This document shows positions 1 through 5,710 of a DNA stretch of 10,138 bases, one piece after another. Source of the stretch: UBA1858 sp964636225 (GTDB lineage: Bacteria > Pseudomonadota > Gammaproteobacteria > UBA4575); contig CAZWQM010000037.1 of NCBI GenBank assembly GCA_964636225.1, positions 1-10,138 on the forward strand, in the 5' to 3' direction. The notes beneath the pieces were generated by a model. It saw only the letters and a program-made list of their open reading frames with translations, was not told where the DNA came from and ran no database searches. Position 1 is the stretch's first letter, and every line of letters starts with the position of its first letter. The translations under genes and the position numbers were made by a program.

Positions 1-55
1 GAGCATCGGCCTTCTAAGCCGGGGGTTGCAGGTTCGAGTCCTGCCGGGCGCGCCA
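1..55 (+). tRNA. tRNA-Arg(TCT), 3' part only
   Basis: This is the 3' part of a tRNA gene that begins before the window. It starts in the 3' side of the D stem (gagc). An anticodon stem tcggc/gccgg follows, with the seven-base loop cttctaa that places TCT at the anticodon. The T arm is GCAGG-TTCGAGT-CCTGC, then comes acceptor strand CGGGCGC, discriminator G and an encoded CCA ending at 55. A TCT anticodon decodes AGA/AGG arginine codons. The next tRNA gene starts 99 bp downstream. Confidence 0.95.
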
Positions 56-92
56 CACAGATGCCACCTAAGCCTGTGTTGAGAGTCAATTG

Positions 93-122
93 TTTTTGTA
101 GCGGCTGTAATCGCTGCAAAAA
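93..122. repeat. Inverted repeat between tRNA-Arg and tRNA-His
   Basis: An 11-bp arm, 93-103 (tttttgtagcg), pairs with 112-122 (cgctgcaaaaa) with a single G:T wobble and an 8-base loop. The T run lies on the 5' side and the A run on the 3' side on either strand, so it is not a canonical intrinsic terminator. A second hairpin (aatggccc/gggtcatt, loop gcaaa, 125-145) lies just before tRNA-His. Both could be processing structures in a tRNA precursor; that is inference. Confidence 0.45.
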
Positions 123-154
123 GAAATGGCCCGCAAAGGGTCATTGTATATGAT

Positions 155-231
155 GGTGAGTGTAGCTCAGTTGGTAGAGCCCTGGATTGTGATTCCAGTC
201 GTCGTGGGTTCGAGTCCCATCACTCACCCCA
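155..231 (+). tRNA. tRNA-His(GTG)
   Basis: A complete cloverleaf. The acceptor GTGAGTG (156-162) pairs perfectly with CACTCAC (221-227), and G at 155 faces discriminator C at 228, the extra G-1:C73 pair that marks bacterial tRNA-His. The anticodon loop reads ttgtgat with GTG, and the T arm is GTGGG-TTCGAGT-CCCAT. CCA is encoded at 229-231. It follows tRNA-Arg on the same strand, probably in one precursor transcript. Confidence 0.97.
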
Positions 232-407
232 CCTATAGTGGGCGGTACACTGTTCAGATAAACGTCTAAAATTCTTTGAATTCGTTCATTTAGTCGCCAA
301 ATCCCAAGTTATTTACAATTTTTTATTATTTCACTTAAAGTCTGTTGGATAAGAGCCGATATCCGATGAGTAACTAGCTATCTATTTGGAATGCTCTAAT
401 GAGTTAA

Positions 408-1333
408 GTGAAGCAAGAAATCATCGATAAATTAAAAAATTGTAAAGAGTTACCTTCTCCACCGGGTGTGGCGGCTCAAATTATTGATCTGAGTAAGAAT
501 GTTAATAGCGATTCGATACGCTTGCTGAAGTCGCCAGCATGGATCCGGTATTATCTGCAAAGACCATTCGCATGGCAAATTCATCGCTGTATATGCGCGC
601 GATTGAAACCGAGAGTGTGCAGCAGGCGGTGTCCATGTTTGGTTGGACCGGAACCTTGAATATTGCGTTAAGTTTCTCACTGGTAGGTGGAGATAAAGGT
701 AACAAAAGCAGTGGTCTGGATTATGATCTTTTCTGGAAACGCTCATTGGCCACGGCGGTGGCCTGCCGAAAACTGGGTGAAGTGACAAAGTGCCCTATGC
801 GCGAAGAATTATTCCTGCCGGGAATGTTGCAGGATCTGGGCATGCTGGCCATTGATAAAGCTATGCCGGAAGTTTACGCGGGCATCGACGAGAGATAACA
901 GGATCATCGTTATTTGTGTGCGCTAGAAACCCAGCATCTGAAAACGGATCACGCAGCGATTGGTGAGTGGTTGCTGGACTCGTGGAAGATCCCCCAGAGA
1001 ATTACCGAAATGGTGGGACTCAGTCACATGGAAAGTGCAGAAGTTGATTCTAAACTGGATCCAAAACTGGTGCAGTGCATTCATTATTCGGGACCAATTG
1101 CCGATTGCATCTATTGTGATGAAGAATATAAAAACTATATGGATGTGGCGGAAATGGTCGAGAAAGCCTTTGGTCTGGATATCACAGACTTCCTGTCACT
1201 AATTGGCAAATTGTCCGAGGAATATCAGGAAATGGCGGATTTGTTTGATATTGATGTGGGTGATCCGGCATCGCTTCAGGCCAATGCGGAAAATGCCAAA
1301 CAGATATTGCTAAAGAGTATGGGTGTCGTCTAA
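408..1333 (+). pseudogene. HDOD-domain signalling protein, broken by one frameshift and one internal stop
   Basis: HDOD domains are catalytically inactive relatives of HD phosphohydrolases, found in bacterial signalling proteins. Frame 1 starts at GTG 408 and encodes a typical HDOD N-terminus (ELPSPPGVAAQIIDL). At about 512 the homology moves to another frame, which continues DTLAEVASMDPVLSAKTIR and, around 821-844, GMLQDLGMLAI, where the HD pair of active enzymes has become QD as usual in HDOD. Adding one T to gattcgat (510-517) restores the frame. The same frame then meets TAA at 896-898, after which homology carries on in phase (ALETQHLKTDHAAIGEWLL) to the stop at 1331-1333. The repaired gene would have 308 codons, the stop being codon 164. 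No GGDEF domain follows, although some relatives carry one. The surviving pieces are 539-898 and 914-1333. The start has no convincing ribosome-binding site, and the in-frame TAA at 405-407 prevents a start further upstream. Confidence 0.8.
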
Positions 1334-1339
1334 CTCGGG

Positions 1340-1345
1340 TATAAT
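1340..1345 (+). promoter_or_regulatory. Consensus -10 box (TATAAT) before the small membrane-protein gene
   Basis: TATAAT matches the sigma-70 -10 consensus exactly, just after the HDOD stop codon. No good -35 box lies 16-18 bp upstream. Predicted initiation, around 1352, falls inside the inverted repeat at 1348-1374, about 30 bp before the TTG start at 1381. Confidence 0.45.
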
Positions 1346-1347
1346 TG

Positions 1348-1374
1348 TCGCCAACTTGTATTTTCAGTTGGCGA
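1348..1374. repeat. Perfect 9-bp inverted repeat in the leader of the 1381 gene
   Basis: Arms tcgccaact (1348-1356) and agttggcga (1366-1374) are exact reverse complements separated by 9 bases. No T run follows, so a rho-independent terminator on the plus strand is unlikely. The repeat sits immediately downstream of the TATAAT at 1340, where an operator would be expected. It may instead be an RNA hairpin at the end of the HDOD transcript. Confidence 0.5.
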
Positions 1375-1380
1375 TTGACT

Positions 1381-1521
1381 TTGAAAATCTTACAGCAGAT
1401 TAAAACCAATTCGGTTGCTCTCATCAGTGTGATCATTGCCCTGTCGGGTCTGGCTTATAATACGTGGAGAAATGAATCTACGGAGGCCAATAAAAATATT
1501 CATGAAGCGGGTTTTTTATGA
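1381..1521 (+). CDS. Small membrane-anchored protein, N-terminal frame
   Basis: I do not recognise a named family. The reading frame from TTG 1381 gives 46 residues: a basic start (KILQQIK), one transmembrane helix at about residues 11-29 (from SVALISVI to NTW), then a polar segment NESTEANKNIHEAG. It stops at TGA 1519-1521. The homology-like continuation lies in the -1 frame from 1518, so this is the membrane anchor of a roughly 141-residue protein split over two frames. The switch point is a T run reading T TTT TTA. Either one T was lost (a pseudogene) or the ribosome shifts there. The TTG start was chosen because no ATG or GTG is available between the in-frame stop at 1342 and the membrane helix; TTG 1345 and 1375 are alternatives. 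A TATAAT at 1340 could drive it. Confidence 0.55.
   Translation: MKILQQIKTNSVALISVIIALSGLAYNTWRNESTEANKNIHEAGFL
1512..1518 (+). other. Candidate -1 slippery heptamer T TTT TTA
   Basis: In the frame starting at 1381 the codons here are ggT TTT TTA followed by TGA. This fits the X XXY YYZ pattern for -1 ribosomal frameshifting and is the same heptamer as in HIV-1 gag-pol. A -1 slip reads on into ATG ATG CAG and the helical domain. I see no clear stimulatory hairpin downstream, and the nearest purine-rich stretch (ggag, 1482-1485) is about 27 bases upstream, too far for a dnaX-style Shine-Dalgarno stimulator. Loss of one T from a run of seven is a simpler alternative. Confidence 0.4.
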
Positions 1522-1805
1522 TGCAGGAATTGACGGAGCTGCAGGAAGTCGTATTGTATGCTCGCTTTGATCGTGATGATGAGCGAGGGGACATTAAATC
1601 TGCCTGGTCGCATGTGCTGGCTGTCAAGGATGTCAGCTATGCAATGCCGGAATCTGTGCAACGTGATGCGGTAGCACTGTCTAAAATATGGCAACAAAAT
1701 GCAACAAGCATCGCCTCCAGCCAGGATAAGGCTTACCAAGAAATTGATCGGGCCATTGACCAACTCAAACAACAGATTATTCAAGTAATCAGTGAGCTTG
1801 ACTGA
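1518..1805 (+). CDS. Small membrane-anchored protein, C-terminal helical frame
   Basis: The frame from ATG 1518 gives 95 residues, mostly predicted helix and polar. It contains ELTELQEVVLYARFDRDDER near the start and a heptad-like end (AYQEIDRAIDQLKQQIIQVI), suggesting a coiled coil or helical bundle. It has no signal peptide or membrane segment of its own; both would come from the preceding frame, giving a 141-residue protein with an N-terminal anchor and a soluble domain probably facing the periplasm (inference). Its ATG overlaps the preceding TGA as ATGA, an arrangement that also permits translational coupling of two separate peptides. Its stop is 6 bp before the CHAP amidase start, so the two are probably co-transcribed. 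Function unknown. Confidence 0.55.
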   Translation: MMQELTELQEVVLYARFDRDDERGDIKSAWSHVLAVKDVSYAMPESVQRDAVALSKIWQQNATSIASSQDKAYQEIDRAIDQLKQQIIQVISELD

Positions 1806-1811
1806 CGTGTT

Positions 1812-2435
1812 ATGAAAAGAATTTTGACTCTCTTTCTGGTCTGTCTAATACCGATGTCGGTGTTGTGTAATGCTGAAGAATTGCCGAAACAATGCACATT
1901 GGATTGCTCAGTCAATTATGGAGAAACATTGGGTGAGTCAGCTTCTGGAGTGAAAGCTTTTTCAAATTGTAATAACACTTGTGTTAATTCGGCACCTTTC
2001 TTTGTCAATAATACTTTTACTGGAATTAAATGGCAGTGTGTTGAGTATGCGCGTCGCTGGTTGCTGAAAAATTTTGGAGTGGTGTACGGAGATGTTGATA
2101 TCGCCGCAGATATCTGGAACCTGGAATTTGTTCGGGTTTTAGGTAGTGAACAACAAAAAACATTTAAAAGTATTTTAAACGGGAGTCGGCAACATGGACT
2201 GCAAACAGGCGATCTGCTTATTTATGCGGATGCATTTTATGGAACTGGGCATGTTGCTGTCGTATTGAAGGTAGACGAGCAAAAGCATCAAGTGTATGTG
2301 GGAGAGCAGAATTTTAATAACCAAATATGGGAAGGTGATTACGCACGCACAATTCCTTATGTCAAACGTGATGATGAAATCTGGCTTCTGGATGCCTATT
2401 TGCTAGGCTGGAAGCGGGTTATTCTCGATAAATAG
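1812..2435 (+). CDS. Secreted CHAP-domain amidase, glutathionylspermidine amidase-like
   Basis: A 207-residue cysteine amidase/peptidase of the CHAP superfamily. Residues 1-21 form a signal peptide (KR, then a hydrophobic core, with likely cleavage after CNA), so the enzyme should act in the periplasm or outside the cell. From about residue 35 it follows the amidase half of E. coli Gss: GVKAFSNCN, then GIKWQCVEYARRWLLKNFGVV with presumed nucleophile Cys76, GTGHVAVVL with His147, and VGEQNF with Glu165. It ends with the family motif LLGW. Gss amidase hydrolyses glutathionylspermidine; exported single-domain relatives may instead cut peptidoglycan peptides, and the sequence does not decide between these. 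There is no synthetase domain here or next door. Cys28, Cys32, Cys53 and Cys57 could form disulfides. The gene starts 6 bp after the preceding small gene with a weak ribosome-binding site, suggesting coupling. Its last 17 bp overlap the convergent CPBP gene. Confidence 0.88.
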   Translation: MKRILTLFLVCLIPMSVLCNAEELPKQCTLDCSVNYGETLGESASGVKAFSNCNNTCVNSAPFFVNNTFTGIKWQCVEYARRWLLKNFGVVYGDVDIAADIWNLEFVRVLGSEQQKTFKSILNGSRQHGLQTGDLLIYADAFYGTGHVAVVLKVDEQKHQVYVGEQNFNNQIWEGDYARTIPYVKRDDEIWLLDAYLLGWKRVILDK

Positions 2436-3294
2436 CACGCTTGAATCTGGCATAATGCAATCCTGCCCAGAGAACTAAAATAAGCAATATCCATGCGGCA
2501 CTGAATTCACCAATGAAACTGTCGTAGTTACTGGATAACGTACTGCATATGGCATTATCGTTTCTATCAGTAAAAGCTTTAAGAACTTTAATGTGTGCGA
2601 CCCATCCAGCGTGAATACCAATACACCAGAAAATGTTGTTGCTACGTAAACGTATTAGCGACAAGAATAATCCTGCAAGAAACAATGCAATCCAGGCATC
2701 CATAAATGTAGTTACCTGGCTGTAGTTTGCAAATGCAGAAAATAGCAGCGTGAAACCGCTGTACCAATACAATGTTGAGTCAGGATCAATATCAGGTGCC
2801 TGTAAAAAATGCAGGCTGCTATAAATTGCGCTGACGACAACAATTCCCCAGACAGGATTCATGACGGCATTCAATTGTGACTGCAATAAACCGCGAAAAA
2901 AGGATTCTTCAATCAGCCCGATGATGCTTCCGGAAATGATCGCGCTAACTAATACCGATATGATCTCCAGTCCATCCGGTGGAGTGGTTTCAAGAACTCT
3001 GGCTCCGCAAGAGAAAAAGTAAAGTGTAATAGGCGTCAGCATCACCACACCCAGCAGCCAGGCGCGAATTAGTGTGGAGATAAAATGTTCAGAGTGAAAG
3101 CCCAGATTTGAGAAGCTTTTTATTTTTAACAGACGATAAGCCGGATAAAAAAGAACGACCGCAAGAATTAAAATGGATCGAGAAAGGATGCGTTCAAAGT
3201 CCGCAGATGTGAGCAGAAAGACTGGGTAGGCGATTAAACATCCAAGCACGCATATCGCACAGAAATAAAGAATAATGATGCTGACTCGAGTCAT
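2419..3294 (-). CDS. CPBP-family intramembrane metalloprotease (CAAX protease/bacteriocin-processing type)
   Basis: A 291-residue polytopic membrane protein with about seven or eight hydrophobic segments. It carries the CPBP (Abi, PF02517) motifs in order: EESFFRG with Glu129, Glu130 and Arg134; the second motif with His162 in SSLHF; and His228 in GIHAGWV. These match the glutamic-type intramembrane active site of the Rce1 fold. The substrate cannot be inferred; characterised relatives cleave prenylated proteins, process peptides or give bacteriocin immunity, and no bacteriocin gene is visible here. It is the only gene on the minus strand. Its 3' end overlaps the CHAP amidase gene by 17 bp, so both transcripts read into each other. 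ATG at 3294 gives a natural N-terminal membrane helix; no clear Shine-Dalgarno precedes it. The 137-bp gap to tRNA-Leu must hold divergent promoters. Confidence 0.85.
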   Translation of the reverse strand: MTRVSIIILYFCAICVLGCLIAYPVFLLTSADFERILSRSILILAVVLFYPAYRLLKIKSFSNLGFHSEHFISTLIRAWLLGVVMLTPITLYFFSCGARVLETTPPDGLEIISVLVSAIISGSIIGLIEESFFRGLLQSQLNAVMNPVWGIVVVSAIYSSLHFLQAPDIDPDSTLYWYSGFTLLFSAFANYSQVTTFMDAWIALFLAGLFLSLIRLRSNNIFWCIGIHAGWVAHIKVLKAFTDRNDNAICSTLSSNYDSFIGEFSAAWILLILVLWAGLHYARFKRAIYRE

Positions 3295-3398
3295 ATGATT
3301 TGTATGCGGTTCAGGTTTGCCTGCTTTAATGGTTATTGATTGGCCAGAGGTTTATATTTCTTGTGGGATAGCATCTAACTATCATGTGCATTTCAAGT

Positions 3399-3404
3399 TA
3401 TACT
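3399..3404 (+). promoter_or_regulatory. Probable -10 box of tRNA-Leu
   Basis: TATACT (5 of 6 to consensus) lies 27 bp before the mature tRNA-Leu 5' end. The following bases (agcacgtcg) are GC-rich, as in the discriminators of stringently controlled stable-RNA promoters. The -35 region (about 3376-3381, taacta) is poor. Confidence 0.42.
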
Positions 3405-3431
3405 AGCACGTCGTTGCCAGTGGATGATTAT

Positions 3432-3516
<85 letters not shown>

Positions 3517-3564
3517 TTATCGTCAATATCAATTCAAAAATGCTTAGCTAAGGCATATTCCATT

Positions 3565-3570
3565 TATACT
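3565..3570 (+). promoter_or_regulatory. Possible tig -10 box
   Basis: TATACT lies 24 bp before the tig start codon, in AT-rich DNA with a T run at 3574-3580. A -35 match is weak (TGCTTA at 3541-3546, 18-bp spacer). A ttagctaa palindrome (3544-3551) overlaps the spacer. No clear terminator separates tRNA-Leu from tig, so read-through from the tRNA promoter is also possible. Confidence 0.3.
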
Positions 3571-3594
3571 CTATTTTTTTAGGAACAATTATTA

Positions 3595-4884
3595 ATGCAA
3601 GTATCGGTTGAACAGACAAGCGAGCTCGGAAGAAAAATAACCATCACTATTCCCTCAGATAAGGTTGAAAAAGAAGTCAATCAGCGACTGAATAATCTTA
3701 AAGGTCGTGTCAAGATTGATGGTTTTCGACCTGGCAAAGTCCCATTAAATGTTGTCCGTCAGCGTTACGGTGCCCAGGTGAATCAGGAAGTGATGGCCGA
3801 TGAAATGCAAGCCAGCTATCGTGATGCCGTACTACAGGAAAAATTACGTCCTGCATCCGCACCAACCATAGAACCACAAAATCTTACCAACGGGCAGGAT
3901 CTTACATTTGTGGCCTCATTTGATGTTTATCCCGAATTTGATTTGTGTGATTTCAGCCAACTCGAAGTGATTGTGCCGACATCAGAAGTAACAGATGAAA
4001 ATATAGATGCCACTTTGGAACGTCTGCGTAAACAGCGTATGCAATGGAGTGAAGCGGATGTAGCCTGTGAAGATGGTAACCGGATCAGCATAGATTTCGT
4101 CGGCAAGAAAGATGGCGTCGAATTTGTAGGGGGCAAGGCTGAAGATTTTCCGCTGGTATTAGGCGATGGTGGAATGATTGCCGGATTTGAAGATAATTTG
4201 TTAGGTTTGAAAGCTGGCGAAAATAAAACTTTTGCCGTTACATTTCCTGAAGACTATGGCAATAGCGAACTGGCAGGTAAAGAAGCCAGTTTTGATGTCA
4301 CAGTCAAAAAAGTCGAGCAAGGAACACTGCCAGAAATTAATGATGAATTTGTACGCGCTTTTGGTGTTGATGGCACAGTCGATGCCCTAAAAGCAGAAAT
4401 AAAGAAATCGTTAGAGGCGGAATTGCAACAACAATTGCAAATGCAGTCTAAGCAGGCCGTGATGCAGTTACTTTTGGATAATAATGAATTGTCCCTACCG
4501 GATTCAATGATTAAGCAGGAAATACATGCGCTACGTAAACGGGCGTTGGAAAATTTCAAAATGGAAACGGATTCTGAATTGCCCGATAACCTATTTGAGG
4601 ACGAAGCCAAACGGCGCGTCAAATTGGGTTTGATCATTGGTGAAATCGTTACCAAGCAGTCCATTCAGGTTGACTCCCAGCGCGTGAGTCAGCGTATTCA
4701 ACAGTTTGCTGCGCAATATGCTGAGCGTGAACAGGTTATCCAGTATTACACGACCAATAATCAGGCGCGCGCCAGTATTGAGTCACTAGTGATGGAAGAT
4801 CAGATAGTTGACTGGGTGTTAGAGCAAGCCGTCAAGAAAGAAAATAAAGAGTCGTTTGAAAATATCGTAAAACAACGCCAATAA
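3595..4884 (+). CDS. tig: Trigger factor, ribosome-associated chaperone and peptidyl-prolyl isomerase
   Basis: Trigger factor docks at the ribosomal tunnel exit and shields nascent chains. The 429 residues match the usual length (432 in E. coli) and the three-part layout. The N-terminal ribosome-binding domain (about 1-145) has the signature GFRPGKVP at 43-50, which contacts ribosomal protein L23. The FKBP-like isomerase domain (about 150-245) includes FPLVLGDGGMIAGFEDNLLGL and the EDYGNSELAGKEASF stretch. The C-terminal helical chaperone domain (about 250-429) contains Glu/Gln-rich helices. An AGGAA at 3581-3585 is well placed before the ATG. clpP follows after 20 bp, so the two probably share a transcript, which suits a factor that passes unfoldable chains on to degradation. 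No unusual features were seen. Confidence 0.98.
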   Translation: MQVSVEQTSELGRKITITIPSDKVEKEVNQRLNNLKGRVKIDGFRPGKVPLNVVRQRYGAQVNQEVMADEMQASYRDAVLQEKLRPASAPTIEPQNLTNGQDLTFVASFDVYPEFDLCDFSQLEVIVPTSEVTDENIDATLERLRKQRMQWSEADVACEDGNRISIDFVGKKDGVEFVGGKAEDFPLVLGDGGMIAGFEDNLLGLKAGENKTFAVTFPEDYGNSELAGKEASFDVTVKKVEQGTLPEINDEFVRAFGVDGTVDALKAEIKKSLEAELQQQLQMQSKQAVMQLLLDNNELSLPDSMIKQEIHALRKRALENFKMETDSELPDNLFEDEAKRRVKLGLIIGEIVTKQSIQVDSQRVSQRIQQFAAQYAEREQVIQYYTTNNQARASIESLVMEDQIVDWVLEQAVKKENKESFENIVKQRQ

Positions 4885-4904
4885 ATAACTAAGGTGAAAG
4901 TACT

Positions 4905-5525
4905 ATGAATAACGGGATCTCTCAGGAACCGATGATGAATTTAGTGCCCATGGTGGTTGAGCAGACTGCACGGGGAGAGCGAGCTTACGACATTTACTCT
5001 CGTCTACTTAAAGAGAGAGTTATTTTTATCGTAGGACCCATTGAAGATCATATGGCCAACCTGGTAGTGGCACAGATTCTGTTTTTGGAGTCGGAGAATC
5101 CGGATAAAGACATCTCAATCTATATCAATTCTCCCGGTGGATCGGTGACAGCGGGTATGGCTATTTACGACACCATGCAGTTCGCCAAGCCGGATATCAG
5201 CACGCTGTGTGTCGGTCAGGCAGCCAGCATGGGCGCAGTACTGCTAGCCGGTGGGACAGCGGGTAAACGTTATGCTTTACCTCATTCGCGTGTGATGATT
5301 CATCAGCCGCTGGGTGGGTTCCAGGGTCAGGCCTCGGATTTTGACATTCACGCCAGGGAAATCCTCAAAATACGCGATCAGCTGAACCGAGTTTTATCCA
5401 AGCATACCGGCCAAAGTATGGAGACAATCAGTAATGATACCGAGCGTGATAACTTCATGGACAGTGAAGAAGCAAAGAATTATGGCCTGATTGACAAAGT
5501 GTTAACCATACGTGGGGCAGACTAG
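4905..5525 (+). CDS. clpP: ATP-dependent Clp protease proteolytic subunit
   Basis: ClpP forms a double heptameric barrel whose serine active sites degrade chains threaded in by ClpX (or ClpA). The 206-residue precursor has the full Ser-His-Asp triad: Ser108 in GQAASMGAVLL, His133 in MIHQPLGG and Asp182 in NDTERDNFM. Each lies exactly three positions before its counterpart in the 207-residue E. coli precursor (111, 136, 185). Comparison with the E. coli cleavage site predicts an 11-residue propeptide removed before NLVPMVVEQ. The oxyanion loop SPGGSVTAGMAIYD is intact. AAGGTGA at 4890-4896 is a strong ribosome-binding site. The gene lies between tig and clpX, the usual order in this class. Confidence 0.98.
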   Translation: MNNGISQEPMMNLVPMVVEQTARGERAYDIYSRLLKERVIFIVGPIEDHMANLVVAQILFLESENPDKDISIYINSPGGSVTAGMAIYDTMQFAKPDISTLCVGQAASMGAVLLAGGTAGKRYALPHSRVMIHQPLGGFQGQASDFDIHAREILKIRDQLNRVLSKHTGQSMETISNDTERDNFMDSEEAKNYGLIDKVLTIRGAD

Positions 5526-5527
5526 CA

Positions 5528-5556
5528 TTGAGAGTTTTTCGGGAAAGTGGTACAAC
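5528..5556 (+). promoter_or_regulatory. Possible clpX promoter just after clpP
   Basis: TTGAGA (5528-5533) and TACAAC (5551-5556) are separated by 17 bp, matching sigma-70 consensus at 5 and 4 of 6 positions. It would let clpX be expressed independently of tig-clpP. It lies about 155 bp before the clpX ATG, which implies a long leader. Confidence 0.3.
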
Positions 5557-5615
5557 ACACTGAAAATAAAGAATTTAATGGTTTTTCCTTTAAATGCCGA
5601 TATAAAGTACTAATC

Positions 5616-5639
5616 TGGGAATGGATTCGCTTTTTCCCA
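5616..5639. repeat. Short inverted repeat in the clpP-clpX gap
   Basis: TGGGAA (5616-5621) pairs with TTCCCA (5634-5639) across a 12-base loop. No T tract follows, so it is weak as a terminator. It might affect mRNA stability between clpP and clpX. Confidence 0.25.
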
Positions 5640-5690
5640 TGGATAATTCGTCATAGAATAGTAACGACTACAGTGACCAGTAAAACTTAT

Positions 5691-5708
5691 AGGATTTCAA
5701 GGATTTCA
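5691..5708 (+). repeat. Tandem 9-bp duplication carrying the clpX Shine-Dalgarno
   Basis: The unit aggatttca occurs twice without a gap (5691-5699 and 5700-5708), ending two bases before the clpX ATG at 5711. Each copy carries AGGA. Only the downstream one (AAGGA, 5699-5703) is at a normal distance from the start; the upstream one is about 16 bases away. Confidence 0.7.
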
Positions 5709-5710
5709 AT

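Noticed and set aside
450..788. Minus-strand open frames opposite the HDOD gene, and similar shadow frames at 1182-1436, 1500-1784, 4254-4664, 6607-7024 and 9083-9427
   Set aside because: They lie antisense to recognisable genes, have no family signature or ribosome-binding site, and their composition follows the codons of the opposite strand.
2419..3294. Bacteriocin immunity or export system around the CPBP protease
   Set aside because: No short double-glycine peptide, transporter or modification gene is visible; the small frames at 1381-1805 do not resemble a precursor.
3295..3431. Promoter for the CPBP gene on the minus strand (TTGAAA at 3391-3396, or TATAAA at 3350-3355)
   Set aside because: Neither box has an acceptable partner at 16-18 bp, so no specific promoter is claimed.
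4850..4880. Possible sigma-32 promoter for clpP inside the end of tig (TTTGAAA at 4855-4861)
   Set aside because: The -35 resembles consensus, but no CCCCAT-like -10 lies at the right distance.
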